NCBI GenBank assembly: GCA_035507035.1
Contig: DATJOJ010000056.1
Span: forward strand, 12,965-76,964
DNA length: 64,000 bases
DNA from: DATJOJ01 sp035507035
GTDB taxonomy: Bacteria; Acidobacteriota; Terriglobia; Terriglobales; Acidobacteriaceae
Direction: 5' to 3'
Made by a program: the position numbers and the translations under genes. The notes below the pieces were generated by a model. It saw only the letters and a list, made by a program, of their open reading frames with translations. It made no database searches and had not been told where the DNA came from. This document shows positions 52,998-61,737 of this stretch, piece by piece; the stretch's first letter is position 1, and each line of letters opens with the position of its first letter.

Positions 52998-54896
52998 TTA
53001 CGGGAGATAGTAACGGAACGAAGTGAGGAACATGTTTTCAGTTGCGTTGGGGCCACCACCCTTGATGGCCGCCCACTGGTTGCGGTCGATGTAGGAATAC
53101 TGCGGACCAAACTGCAGCCTGCCTTTGGGACCGCTGTACACGCGATACCAGAAGCCTAGCGTGCCTTCAAAGATTACCCGAGTATCGCCGTTGCAGGAGG
53201 CGTTTGCGGGGTTGAAGCCACCGGTGAGTGGAGTTCCCAACGAACCAACCGGCGATACGGTGCCGCTGGTGGGCGTAACGGGAAGAGTGGAACTGCCGGG
53301 AACCAGCACATTGATGATCGTCGAGCTCGGGGGGAGTTCCGTGTAGCAGCCTGAGTTGCTGGCATTTGGAGAACCGTACCCAATGTTCGACGTACCGTAC
53401 GCTTGTCGCCCAGCATATTCTGCTCCGGCATTGGAATAGATATCCCAACGCTTGGAATGATATTCGAGGGTTGCCAACGCTTGGTATTCGGTTAACGGCA
53501 CAAGGTACCCAGCGGGCGCAGCGATTACATCCGGCAATCCTGCGCTGCCGTAACGGCCGATGCCCTCGCCACCGAGAAAGTGGAACCCCAGATCGACGTG
53601 GTGAGCCATGGTAAAGCGAACATTGGCGCCCCCGCCGCCGCCCCACGCGGAAACGTTATTTGCGCCTAGAGCGTTGGGGAACTTCGAACCGTTACAGGTG
53701 GTCGTCGCCGGCAAAAGGCCGCCACTTGCGCTCAAGTTGCCGCCGCAGGGGAAGACGCGGTCGCGGAAGTCACGGACCACGCCGAAGACCTCGTAGTGTC
53801 CAAAACCTGGCTCGAAGACGATTTTGCCCACAAAGTCAGGCGTGGCATTGAATGAGTAGTTGGCAGTGCCGTTATAGAGTCCGCCTCCAGCTCCCTGCGA
53901 GCCTATGATGAAGTTGTTGGTGGCTCCGTGTCCGCCGAGCGTGGTCTGCGCATTTTCAACCGAGAAGGCCAGCCAAGCTTTATTGTTGAGGTTTTTCGAC
54001 ACGCGGAATCCATACTGCCGCGCCCAACTGAAGCCCACGTTATATTGAGGGTCGATGGTCATCGGCAAGGCTTCCGTCCGGTTATCAACGCCCTTCTTCG
54101 TTTCCGTCACCAGACTCCACATCTGGCCGCCGGTGAAAGTCCAGCCGTCATTGAGAGCTGCCTGGCCCCATGCTTGGCGTTGGCGCAACGAGTAGCTGTT
54201 ACTTTCGTTGTTGTTTGAAGTCGTGCCCGCCGAAAGAAAATCAGCCTCCACGTAGCCGCTCAGCTTCATGTTATCCAACTTGCCTTCGGCAAGCATGGAG
54301 ATACGGGACTGACGGCCAGAGCCGAAGAATTCGGACATGTGCGCGGCCGTCGAGCCATCGAAGGGGATCGAGTTGAACGGAGTATTGATGTCAGAACCCA
54401 GGGCATGCTGGCGCCATACAGTTTCTGCCGCCAGGAAGCCGCCCGGCGTAATGTCGATTCCCTTATAGTGAATCGCGACCGGGTTTTCCAGTGCAGACTT
54501 GATGTTCTTCTGAGTTTCCTGCAGGCTCAGAGCCGCGTTGGTTTCATTCTGCTTCATGTCCGAGACATCGGTTTTGAGGTTGGAAACTGCCTGGCTTTGC
54601 TGACTAGCTTCCTGCGCCGCCTGCTCAGCCTTGGCCTCGGCCGCTTGGGCTGCCTGCTGGGCCTGCTGAACTTGCTGTTGCGCTTGCTGGAGAGCAGCAT
54701 CGCGCTGCCGCATCTCATCGCGCAGTTGTTGGATCTGTTGTTGTTGGGCTGCTAACGCATCCTTCAGTTCCTGCACGTCCTTAGCGGCCATCGTGGTTGC
54801 ACGCGCCGGTTTCTTCTTGGTTTCCGTTGTCGCGGTTTGCGCCAACGACGTTCCTATCAAAGCCAAAATTACCCACCACCTGAGAACCGACTTCAT
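52998..54896 (-). CDS. Outer-membrane porin with N-terminal coiled coil (DcaP/OprP-like)
   Basis: A 632-residue outer-membrane protein from ATG at 54896, with the ribosome site AAAGGAGAG right upstream. A signal peptide (SVLRWWVILALIGTSLAQ) comes first, then a Gln/Ala-rich coiled coil of about 100 residues (DVQELKDALAAQQQQIQQL and following heptads). A long beta-barrel comes last, with aromatic-rich strands and a C-terminal FLTSFRYYLP ending in the usual outer-membrane insertion pattern. A coiled coil before the barrel is typical of DcaP-type trimeric porins. It lies 64 bases after pstS on the same strand, behind a Pho-box-like element, so it may admit phosphate or polyphosphate. That substrate is inference. 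Confidence 0.82.
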   Translation of the reverse strand: MKSVLRWWVILALIGTSLAQTATTETKKKPARATTMAAKDVQELKDALAAQQQQIQQLRDEMRQRDAALQQAQQQVQQAQQAAQAAEAKAEQAAQEASQQSQAVSNLKTDVSDMKQNETNAALSLQETQKNIKSALENPVAIHYKGIDITPGGFLAAETVWRQHALGSDINTPFNSIPFDGSTAAHMSEFFGSGRQSRISMLAEGKLDNMKLSGYVEADFLSAGTTSNNNESNSYSLRQRQAWGQAALNDGWTFTGGQMWSLVTETKKGVDNRTEALPMTIDPQYNVGFSWARQYGFRVSKNLNNKAWLAFSVENAQTTLGGHGATNNFIIGSQGAGGGLYNGTANYSFNATPDFVGKIVFEPGFGHYEVFGVVRDFRDRVFPCGGNLSASGGLLPATTTCNGSKFPNALGANNVSAWGGGGGANVRFTMAHHVDLGFHFLGGEGIGRYGSAGLPDVIAAPAGYLVPLTEYQALATLEYHSKRWDIYSNAGAEYAGRQAYGTSNIGYGSPNASNSGCYTELPPSSTIINVLVPGSSTLPVTPTSGTVSPVGSLGTPLTGGFNPANASCNGDTRVIFEGTLGFWYRVYSGPKGRLQFGPQYSYIDRNQWAAIKGGGPNATENMFLTSFRYYLP

Positions 54897-54960
54897 CTTC
54901 TCTCCTTTGCTCCTCAAGGGAGACACTAAAAATTCACTGGGAATCAGATTTGCAGCTCGA

Positions 54961-55962
54961 CTAATGAACCTGCTTGATTTCAGCCCTGACTTTTTCTGCG
55001 ACATTCGCCGGCAGGGGCGCATACGTAAGCTCGGCCGTCATCTTTTGCCCGTCGCCCACCATCCAGTTCAGGAAGTCCGCCAAAATCTTTCCCTTCGCCG
55101 GATCCTTGGACTGCGCAGGAATCAGCAGCCAGGTGAAACTCGAGATCGGATATGCATCTTGGCCGGGGGCGTTGGTGATCGAAACGCGGAAGTCGGCAGG
55201 CATGCTCTTCACCGATCCCGCCGCAGCAGTCACGCTTTGCAGGCTGGCCTTCATGAAGTTTCCCGCCGCATTTCTCACCACGCCGTAGGGAATGTTGTTC
55301 TGGACGGCATAAATCAGCTCGATGTAGCCAATCGAACCCGTCATCTGCCGTATCATGCCGGCGACGCCTTCATTGCCCTTTCCGCCGAGGCCGACGGGCC
55401 ACTTCACCGAGGTCCCTTTGCCCACCTGACTTTGCCATCCGGGACTGACCTTGGACAGGTAGTCGGTCCAGATGTAAGTCGTGCCGCTCCCGTCGGAACG
55501 GTGAACCACGATGATCTGATCGCCCGGAAGCTTGATTCCGGGGTTCGTGCCCGCGATGGCCGGGTCGTTCCAGGTTGTGATCTTGCCTAGAAAAATACCT
55601 GCCAGCGCCTGCGGAGTGAATTTGATCTCGGCGCTGACGCCGGGGATGTTGTAGGCCGGAACTACCGCGCCCAGCACGGTTGGAACATGGAGAATCTTGG
55701 TCTTGGCCTGGCTGAGTTGCTCGTCTGTCATGGGGCCATCGCTGGCGCCGAAATCGACCGTGCCCGCGAGAACTTGCCGGATGCCGCCGCCGCTGCCGAT
55801 GGATTGATAGTTGAATTCAACGTCAGGATGAAGCTTGTGGTATTCGCTGAACCACTTCTGGTACATGGGATTCGGGAACGTTGCACCAGCCCCGTTCAAG
55901 GTAGTCTGCGCAAGTGCAGGAACGGCCAGAGCGAGACACAACAGCACGATGCGGCGGATCAC
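54961..55962 (-). CDS. pstS: Phosphate-binding periplasmic protein PstS
   Basis: A 333-residue ABC phosphate-binding protein with a signal peptide (IVLLCLALAVPALAQ). Phosphate-site residues are visible in LNGAGATFPNPMYQKWF, YQSIGSGGGIRQVLAGTVDFGASD split over two motifs, and HRSDGSGTTYIWTDYL. The start is GTG at 55962 with AGGAGGA 9 bases upstream. The transporter genes pstCAB and phoU are not in the window, so this is a detached pstS. A Pho-box-like direct repeat precedes it. Confidence 0.95.
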   Translation of the reverse strand: MIRRIVLLCLALAVPALAQTTLNGAGATFPNPMYQKWFSEYHKLHPDVEFNYQSIGSGGGIRQVLAGTVDFGASDGPMTDEQLSQAKTKILHVPTVLGAVVPAYNIPGVSAEIKFTPQALAGIFLGKITTWNDPAIAGTNPGIKLPGDQIIVVHRSDGSGTTYIWTDYLSKVSPGWQSQVGKGTSVKWPVGLGGKGNEGVAGMIRQMTGSIGYIELIYAVQNNIPYGVVRNAAGNFMKASLQSVTAAAGSVKSMPADFRVSITNAPGQDAYPISSFTWLLIPAQSKDPAKGKILADFLNWMVGDGQKMTAELTYAPLPANVAEKVRAEIKQVH

Positions 55963-55999
55963 GCGATGAGTCCTCCTGGTTGTGTTTGAGTCACCGTCG

Positions 56000-56033
56000 T
56001 TTTTACGTTGCGAATGTTACAGAACTGTTACAA
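56000..56033 (-). promoter_or_regulatory. Pho-box-like direct repeat and -10 element before pstS
   Basis: On the minus strand TTGTAAC (56033-56027) and CTGTAAC (56022-56016) are direct 7-mers separated by AGTT, an 11-base period as in PHO boxes bound by PhoB/PhoP dimers. TAAAAA (56005-56000) follows 10 bases later, where a -10 element is expected when the Pho box replaces the -35. The start codon of pstS is 37 bases downstream of that -10 element. Confidence 0.7.
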
Positions 56034-56126
56034 CGCGGTGAATTTCTGATGAAAGGCTAAGAGAGAATTGAAGTTACTGGATGGGCTGCGATGACTGTCA
56101 GTCAACGAAGGATAAACTCGCCTGCG

Positions 56127-57029
56127 TCAGTTCCGTCCGTCTAAGCGCGCAATTTCCCGCGCGAAGAGCGGGTTTTCCGGGAAATCATTCTGCAGAGAAA
56201 CTAACAGCTCGCGCGCGTGAGTAGTCTCTTTTTCGCGCACGTAGGCGATTGCCAGCAGAATTCGGGCGAAAGGCGCAAGATAGCGGCCATTCTCTGCCGT
56301 GAGTTGAAGTTCGTGGATTCCGTTCTGCTTATCGCCGGAAACTCCGCCGATTTTCAGAAACCAACGGACCGGAGCGGCCATGCTGCCGATGATGTATTGG
56401 CTGATCCCGGTGGCCAAATGCGCGTCGTAACATGTCGGATCGACCGCTAAGAGCTGCTGCGCCCAGAGGTTCGACTGTTTGGTGAACCGCAACGACTCCA
56501 AATTATGCTTATCGACCAATGCCGCATAGTCAGCGCGCAATCCGTAAATCAGCACCATGGCAAAAAGCGCATTCCGATCCTTGGAATCACGGGTCAGCCG
56601 CGATTGAGCTGTAGCTTCGGCACGATTCAGCGCCGAATCGAAATTTGTACGGACCGCAGGATCAGGAGTTAGCTTTCGCCGCGCAGCAAAGGCATGATCG
56701 TCGGCAAAAAACTGACTTTCCAACACACCCAGGCGGTTGAATTCGGAAAAAAGCAGCCCCGCTGCTTCCGAAGCCGAGCCCATCGGATCGTCCGGATGTT
56801 CCTGTTGCCAGGAAGCAAAGACCTGCTGCGCGCGATCAAAATTCAGGTCGTAGAGCAGATGAAATCCGCTATCCAAACTCGGCGGAGATAAAGGAAGATC
56901 AGCGGCAGCGCATTGCTCAAACAGTCCCGCCATCAATCCTGCTAAGAGCAGGATAATTACACCTCCGCGACGGATGGCAGATGCGAGGGGCAGCCACCGA
57001 TTGTTCTTTCCTTTCTGATCTCTGGCCAT
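56127..57029 (-). CDS. Membrane-anchored or exported helical-repeat protein, unknown function
   Basis: A 300-residue protein with an N-terminal hydrophobic segment (GGVIILLLAGLMAGLFEQCAA, about 22-42). The rest is made of helix pairs reminiscent of TPR repeats: FHLLYDLNFDRAQQVFASWQQ, NRAEATAQSRLTRDSKDRNA, LWAQQLLAVDPTCYDAHLAT and ARILLAIAYVREKETTHARE. IGSMAAPVRWFLKIGGVSGD is a conserved-looking block. It is likely a periplasmic scaffold; no enzyme motif is seen. It is separated from pstS by 164 bases and from the next gene by a terminator. Confidence 0.7.
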   Translation of the reverse strand: MARDQKGKNNRWLPLASAIRRGGVIILLLAGLMAGLFEQCAAADLPLSPPSLDSGFHLLYDLNFDRAQQVFASWQQEHPDDPMGSASEAAGLLFSEFNRLGVLESQFFADDHAFAARRKLTPDPAVRTNFDSALNRAEATAQSRLTRDSKDRNALFAMVLIYGLRADYAALVDKHNLESLRFTKQSNLWAQQLLAVDPTCYDAHLATGISQYIIGSMAAPVRWFLKIGGVSGDKQNGIHELQLTAENGRYLAPFARILLAIAYVREKETTHARELLVSLQNDFPENPLFAREIARLDGRN

Positions 57030-57102
57030 TTTGTTCTTAAGGGCTTAGATGCTGCATAACAAATCGGGCAGTCCTCAGTCTGCAAAAAGATTGTCAAAAT
57101 TG

Positions 57103-57143
57103 AGTAAAAGAAACGGCCCCAGCGTTTCGGGAACTCTGGGGCC
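57103..57143 (-). terminator. Intrinsic terminator after the 57169-59355 gene
   Basis: On the minus strand GGCCCCAG and CTGGGGCC pair over 8 bp with a 13-base loop, followed by the T-rich stretch GTTTCTTTTACT. It lies 25 bases past the stop codon of the large secreted protein gene. Confidence 0.75.
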
Positions 57144-57168
57144 AATGATAATAGTTGAAAAGGCAAAA

Positions 57169-59355
57169 TTACTTGCTGGCGATAGCGGGCGAGCGCTGCG
57201 CGATTTGGCGGGTCGGCGCTTTTGGCTGCGGCGGCGCCGGACGCTGAACAGATTTGTTCATACGCTTAATCACCGGTAGCTTCGAAATCTCTGTGGCGTC
57301 GGCAAGCCGCAACGTTTCATAGCCCTTGCGATGAGCCACAATCCGATAGTCGAAAGCAACCGAAGACCTGCCTCCGCTGAGCTCCCGTACCTCGAATCCG
57401 GAAGCCGTTTCATTGGTGACATAAAGTCCCTTGCAATCCCCTTTCGGAGTCAGGAATACATGGTAGTCGGAGGCCACGTTGACGGTTTGTGCAAAGGTGT
57501 TCTCGATCTGAATCCGGGCAACTCCAGCCGCGAGCTGAGCCGAGCCAAAGTCCTCGAACCAGTTCTCAGGCGATTGCACTGAATACACTTGCACTTTCTT
57601 GTCGGCTTCCGCAGGGACTACTTCGGTGAGGGCACCATTGCAACTCAAAGTACCGTTTGCCAGGAAGTTACAGAATCCCCCGAAGAACGAAGAAATATCC
57701 AGAATGAACGCGCTGCCGCTGGATTCTTCAAAATTGGTAATGAACATAGTGGTAGAGTTAGTGCTGTTGTTGAAAACGGCCATCGCATTTCCGCTGTCGG
57801 CAGTGGCCAGCATTCCCAACCCAATGCTGTCACCCGTATCGCCCCACACACCCGCTCCGTAGTCGAGGCCCACAGCCAGCGAACTCCCTTCAACATCTTC
57901 TCCTAATACGCCGGCCGCGTTGGCCGGCAGATTGTCCGGACGGTTTTCATAGCCAAAAACTCCGTATCCTCCACCGCCAAAGTCGGCGCCCTCCACGGCG
58001 ATAGACGTAGGACTGAAGGTCTGGCCGAGAACTCCGATGGTAGAACCCGAACTGCCCAGTTCATCGCCAAACACCGCGAGGGCACCATTGCTAGCGGCGA
58101 AGTCGTCGCCTTCCACGGCGCGGCTAACATCACTCACCCCCAGAACCCCGACGTTTCCGGTAGTTTGTCCGTAGACGCCTTCGGTTGCGCTTCCTTCAAA
58201 GACGCCTTGCGCCCCGCTGACGATTTCGCTGACGGTCAAATTATTGTTGATGGTCTGTGCGGCGGTAAACGTGTTTGCGGATGCCAGTTGCGGAACTTTC
58301 GTGGTGTCCAGATTCAGAGTGACGCTACCACTGGTTCCACCTCCAGTGAGATCGGTGCCGGCATTCACAGCCGTGATATCGCCTGTCCCAGGGAAGGTCT
58401 GTCCGGCAGCAAAAGTGAAGACTCCCTTGTTGCTCAGTTTCAAGCCGGTTTCGGCGGGCGCGTTGTTATCTTGGCCGAACAACAGATTCAGAGTGGCCCC
58501 CGGGTTGTTGGTATTGTTACCCGTCGGTTCAGACTGCCACTCGAAATGCTGCATAACGGCTTTGTGGGTGGAACTGCTGAACGAAGATGCTTCCAGATCC
58601 AACGGATGGGAATTGAATCCTTTGGTGGCTGTGGCGATTCCCGTGGTGATCGGTTCCAGCGTGCCACGGATCAGTGTCATGCCATTGACATCGAGAGTCG
58701 CAAGAGGGTTCGTGAGATTTAGTCCGACCTTGGCGCTGCTTCCTGAACCCAATTGAAAGAACACGGAATTGCCCAAGGTCGTGCCGTTGGGCGTCCAGAG
58801 AGGAATGAAATCGGTAGTGCCGCTTCCACCCACGGCAGGATTGTCGGACGATCCAGAAAGGTTCGTCCCAGCGCTCTCCACCGCATTACCGCTGGGTGGC
58901 GCAGCGAGCACAAAGGCCGAGGGCGGAAGCCCGCCAACAGTTTGAGCGTCGCCCGCTTTCAATGCGTAAGGCACACTCAACAACAACACCCGTGGCTGTT
59001 CTGCCTGACCTTCTGCTTTTATGCTGAGCCAGCGCGCTTGCCCGGAACTGAATAATTCAGTTGGTAATCCTTGGCTAGTGGTCGAACCCAGCATCACCGT
59101 GTAATGCCCCGAACCATTAAGCTGCACGCTTTGGGTTTCAAGCCACAACGGCGACCCGCCTTGTTGCTCGGTGTAGAGACTGAAGGTGAGGCCAACCAAC
59201 CCGTTCAAAGGCTTACCGGCAGCGTCGGTCAGGACGCCGCTGAAGTTAATCATGGTGGGCACGGTCAAATTGGCTGGTGTTTGTTGTGCCGCGAGAGGGA
59301 GAGCGCAAAGCAGTAAGGCGACGCACAGACGTGCGCCCATGACGTGACGACTCAT
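57169..59355 (-). CDS. Large secreted surface protein with repeat-rich middle
   Basis: A 728-residue exported protein with a signal peptide (LCVALLLCALPLAAQQ). Residues 33-135 form a beta-rich module (MINFSGVLTDAAGKPLNG, LTFSLYTEQQGGSPLW, VLLLSVPYALKAGDA) shared by many acidobacterial surface proteins. The middle, about 390-545, is low in charge and repeats GVLG/VFG-type units (GVLGVSDVSRAVEGDDF, GVLGQTFSPTSIAVEGADF, GVFGYENRP, AGVLGEDVEGSS), suggesting a beta-helix or tail-fibre-like rod. The C-terminal module has SPENWFEDFGSAQLAAG, YHVFLTPKGDCKGLYV and FDYRIVAHRKGYETL. No sortase or lipobox signal. Ribosome site GGAGGAATT precedes the ATG. Confidence 0.75.
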   Translation of the reverse strand: MSRHVMGARLCVALLLCALPLAAQQTPANLTVPTMINFSGVLTDAAGKPLNGLVGLTFSLYTEQQGGSPLWLETQSVQLNGSGHYTVMLGSTTSQGLPTELFSSGQARWLSIKAEGQAEQPRVLLLSVPYALKAGDAQTVGGLPPSAFVLAAPPSGNAVESAGTNLSGSSDNPAVGGSGTTDFIPLWTPNGTTLGNSVFFQLGSGSSAKVGLNLTNPLATLDVNGMTLIRGTLEPITTGIATATKGFNSHPLDLEASSFSSSTHKAVMQHFEWQSEPTGNNTNNPGATLNLLFGQDNNAPAETGLKLSNKGVFTFAAGQTFPGTGDITAVNAGTDLTGGGTSGSVTLNLDTTKVPQLASANTFTAAQTINNNLTVSEIVSGAQGVFEGSATEGVYGQTTGNVGVLGVSDVSRAVEGDDFAASNGALAVFGDELGSSGSTIGVLGQTFSPTSIAVEGADFGGGGYGVFGYENRPDNLPANAAGVLGEDVEGSSLAVGLDYGAGVWGDTGDSIGLGMLATADSGNAMAVFNNSTNSTTMFITNFEESSGSAFILDISSFFGGFCNFLANGTLSCNGALTEVVPAEADKKVQVYSVQSPENWFEDFGSAQLAAGVARIQIENTFAQTVNVASDYHVFLTPKGDCKGLYVTNETASGFEVRELSGGRSSVAFDYRIVAHRKGYETLRLADATEISKLPVIKRMNKSVQRPAPPQPKAPTRQIAQRSPAIASK

Positions 59356-59684
59356 AATTCCTCCAGATTTTGGTTAGGGGCCGAACACACGTGGGACAAC
59401 CAGGGAGCCACTTCGTCCGAATGGACCGTCGTCGACTCCCCCGCCAATTTTGCGTTCTTGATCTTTCTTTAGTGGCGCGCGGACTCTAGCTCAGCCTGCA
59501 CGAGGACTGAGTCCGGTTGGGCCTGAATTTTCAGGAAAATCCCCAAGCAAAAGTTGGGAGCCATTCTAACGGATCAAAACGACCTGTCAATGGGACGATG
59601 TGGAAAAGTGCAGCGTTTGACGCCCCCAGCCCCCTTTGCTAGCTTGGAAAGTCTCCTCAAATACCGAAATCCAAAGAGAATCCT
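59356..59684. other. Intergenic region with long leader of the surface protein gene
   Basis: 329 bases between divergent genes. It contains the minus-strand promoter at 59563-59590 and thus a leader of about 200 bases. That leader has the palindrome CCTGAATTTTCAGG (59522-59535) and inverted arms GGACTC/GAGTCC around 59485-59513. On the plus strand TTGACG and TAGCTT, 17 bases apart near 59619-59647, may drive the acyl-CoA dehydrogenase gene. No small gene is supported. Confidence 0.5.
59563..59590 (-). promoter_or_regulatory. Strong promoter of the surface protein gene
   Basis: On the minus strand TTGACA (59590-59585) and TAGAAT (59568-59563) are separated by 16 bases. Predicted transcription start near 59556, about 200 bases before the start codon at 59355. 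Confidence 0.6.
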
Positions 59685-60863
59685 ATGGCTTTGAAATTCC
59701 GTGGTGTGGACTTCATCGAATTCGACGCGCTGCTTAGCGACGACGAGCGCCTGGTGCGCGATACCTCCCGCAAGTTCATCGAAGACAACCTCATTCCCAT
59801 CATCGAACAGTGCAACCGCGCCGGGCGTTTTCCACGCGAATTGGTTAAGCCCATGGCTGACCTCGGCTTCTTTGGTGCCAGCCTCAAAGGCTACGGGTGC
59901 GCCGGCATGTCGAACGTCGAGTATGGTCTCGTCATGCAGGAACTGGAGCGGGGCGACTCCGGCGTGCGCTCGTTTGTCAGCGTGCAGTCGGCGCTGGTGA
60001 TGTATCCGATCTATGCCTTTGGCAGCGACGAGCAGAAAAACACCTGGCTGCCCGCATTGCAGAGCGGCGAAAAGCTGGGCTGCTTCGGTCTGACTGAGCC
60101 CGATTTTGGATCTAACCCTGGCGGTATGCGCACTCGCGCCCGCAAATCAGGGAAAGAGTATGTTCTGAATGGCGAGAAGATGTGGATCACCTCCGGTTCC
60201 ATCGCTGATGTCGCCGTGATCTGGGCCAAAGTTGAAGACGAAGATAACAAGATTCGCGGTTTCATCGTCGAGACCGACCGTCCCGGCTTCAAAGCTGAGG
60301 ACATTCACGGCAAGTGGTCGCTGCGTGCCTCGGTCACGTCTGGGCTGTCGATGCAGGATGTGCGGATTCCGGAATCGAATCTACTGCCCAAGAGCGGTGG
60401 CCTGAAGTCGCCGCTGATGTGTTTGAATCAGGCACGCTATGGGATTGCCTGGGGAGCATTAGGCGCGGCCATGTCTTGCTACGACTGCGCTCTGCAATAC
60501 TCGCTGCTGCGCAAACAGTTCCACGACAAGCCGATTGCATCTCATCAGCTCGTCCAGGAAAAGCTTACGTGGATGATTAACGAAATCACCAAAGGCCAGC
60601 TGTTGGTTTTGCAGGTCGGGCGGCTGAAAGATAAGGACCGCGCCGGCTTCCAGCACATTTCGATGGCGAAGCGGAATAATGTCTGGATGGCGCTCGAATG
60701 TGCGCGCATGTCACGAGACATTTTGGGCGCGAACGGCGTAGCGGATGAGTATCCACTGATGCGCCACATGATGAATCTGGAGTCGGTGAAGACCTACGAG
60801 GGCACGCACGACATTCACACGCTGATCATTGGGCAGAGCGTGACGGGAGTGGAGGCATTCTAG
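59685..60863 (+). CDS. gcdH: Acyl-CoA dehydrogenase, glutaryl-CoA dehydrogenase type
   Basis: A 392-residue FAD acyl-CoA dehydrogenase. The pattern is that of glutaryl-CoA dehydrogenase, which oxidises and decarboxylates glutaryl-CoA in lysine and tryptophan breakdown. FAD/substrate motifs are CFGLTEPDFGSNPGGMRT and KMWITSGSIADVAVIWAKV. The catalytic glutamate region is NLESVKTYEGTHDIHTLIIG near the C-terminus, the usual form in GCD enzymes. MRHMMNLE precedes it. The gene stands alone; no other lysine-degradation genes are nearby, so the exact substrate is inferred from the motif. Confidence 0.88.
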   Translation: MALKFRGVDFIEFDALLSDDERLVRDTSRKFIEDNLIPIIEQCNRAGRFPRELVKPMADLGFFGASLKGYGCAGMSNVEYGLVMQELERGDSGVRSFVSVQSALVMYPIYAFGSDEQKNTWLPALQSGEKLGCFGLTEPDFGSNPGGMRTRARKSGKEYVLNGEKMWITSGSIADVAVIWAKVEDEDNKIRGFIVETDRPGFKAEDIHGKWSLRASVTSGLSMQDVRIPESNLLPKSGGLKSPLMCLNQARYGIAWGALGAAMSCYDCALQYSLLRKQFHDKPIASHQLVQEKLTWMINEITKGQLLVLQVGRLKDKDRAGFQHISMAKRNNVWMALECARMSRDILGANGVADEYPLMRHMMNLESVKTYEGTHDIHTLIIGQSVTGVEAF

Positions 60864-60983
60864 AACCTAGAAGGCGCCACGGATCAAGGCGGATTGACAT
60901 GGATCGAACCAAGCATCAGGCCTCCTTTGTGAAGTGGGCAACCCATTGATTCAGAGCTAGATCGCCCGCGGCAAATAACATCC

Positions 60984-61032
60984 TTGACTTCTTCGCGTTT
61001 TGCGAACTACAATAATATTCGCAATTTGCGAA
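60984..61032 (+). promoter_or_regulatory. higBA promoter with two palindromic operators
   Basis: TTGACT (60984-60989) and TACAAT (61008-61013) are 18 bases apart. TTCGCGTTTTGCGAA (60992-61006) lies between them and TTCGCAATTTGCGAA (61018-61032) lies just after; the second has perfect 7-bp arms. Centres are 26 bases apart. Their position would let the HigA antitoxin block RNA polymerase, the usual autoregulation of such pairs. Confidence 0.7.
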
Positions 61033-61051
61033 ATGTCGCGAAGGGCAACAA

Positions 61052-61339
61052 TTGCACGTCATTAGCCGCAAACGCCTCAGAGAAGCGGTAGGGCGGCATC
61101 CCGAGTTGGAGGCACCACTAGACGTCTGGTATCGCATCGCAAAGGGAGCCGAATGGTCGAGTCTGGTGGATGTGCGAAAAACTTTTGCCAGCGCGGACGC
61201 GGTGGAAAGATGGACGATATTCAATGTCAAAGGAAATGATTTCCGCCTCATCACAGAAATCAATTATCGCTGGCAACGAATTTATATCAGACATGTACTG
61301 ACCCACGCGGAATATGACCGCGAGAAATGGAAACGATGA
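61052..61339 (+). CDS. higB: HigB-type mRNA interferase toxin
   Basis: A 95-residue RelE/HigB-fold toxin. It starts with TTG at 61052 (MHVISRKRLREAVGRHPELE), typical for the HigB N-terminus. The core is WYRIAKGAEWSSLVDVRKTF and VKGNDFRLITEINYRWQRIYIRHVLTHAEYD, split here into the two usual beta-hairpins. RHVLTHAEYDREKW is the C-terminal signature of the HigB family. Such toxins cleave mRNA on the ribosome. Its stop overlaps the antitoxin start (ATGA), the toxin-first order characteristic of hig loci. Confidence 0.9.
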   Translation: MHVISRKRLREAVGRHPELEAPLDVWYRIAKGAEWSSLVDVRKTFASADAVERWTIFNVKGNDFRLITEINYRWQRIYIRHVLTHAEYDREKWKR

Positions 61340-61737
61340 GTACTGCAACCAGCGGACCTGATTACGCAATGCTTTTAGCCGAAACTCTGCCCGGCGTCAT
61401 TCGCAGCGAGAAAGAGAACGAACGTTACATCGCCTTGCTGGAAGAGCTGGATCGGAAAGGAGCCAAGCTGACTGCAGCAGAAGAACGTCTGGCGGAGTTG
61501 CTCACTCTGCTGATCGAAGATTTCGAAGAACGGCATTATGCTTTTAAGCCTGCGAACCCAGTTGCGGTGCTCGAAGAACTCATGTCGGCGAACGAACTCA
61601 AGCAGAAAAACCTGCTCGACATCTTCGGAACGCCCAGTATTGTCTCAGAAGTGCTAAGCGGGAAGCGCAAGCTCACGACGGATCACATCCGCAAGCTCAG
61701 CCGACGGTTCCACGTTTCGCCCGAAATATTCTTCTAG
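61336..61737 (+). CDS. higA: HigA-type antitoxin with XRE DNA-binding domain
   Basis: A 133-residue antitoxin. The N-terminal 80 residues are helical and acidic (SEKENERYIALLEELDRKG, AEERLAELLTLLIEDFEERH), likely toxin-binding. The C-terminus holds an HTH: KQKNLLDIFGTPSIVSEVLSGKRKLTTDHIRKL, followed by SRRFHVSPEIFF. The ATG at 61336 gives a four-base overlap with higB; an earlier in-frame ATG at 61327 lies inside the toxin gene. It probably binds the two palindromes upstream of higB. Confidence 0.9.
   Translation: MSTATSGPDYAMLLAETLPGVIRSEKENERYIALLEELDRKGAKLTAAEERLAELLTLLIEDFEERHYAFKPANPVAVLEELMSANELKQKNLLDIFGTPSIVSEVLSGKRKLTTDHIRKLSRRFHVSPEIFF

Noticed and set aside
52670..53110. 146-residue minus-strand frame before the propeller gene
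   Set aside because: It crosses the porin terminator and the porin 3' end, has no ribosome site or family features, and contains the propeller promoter.
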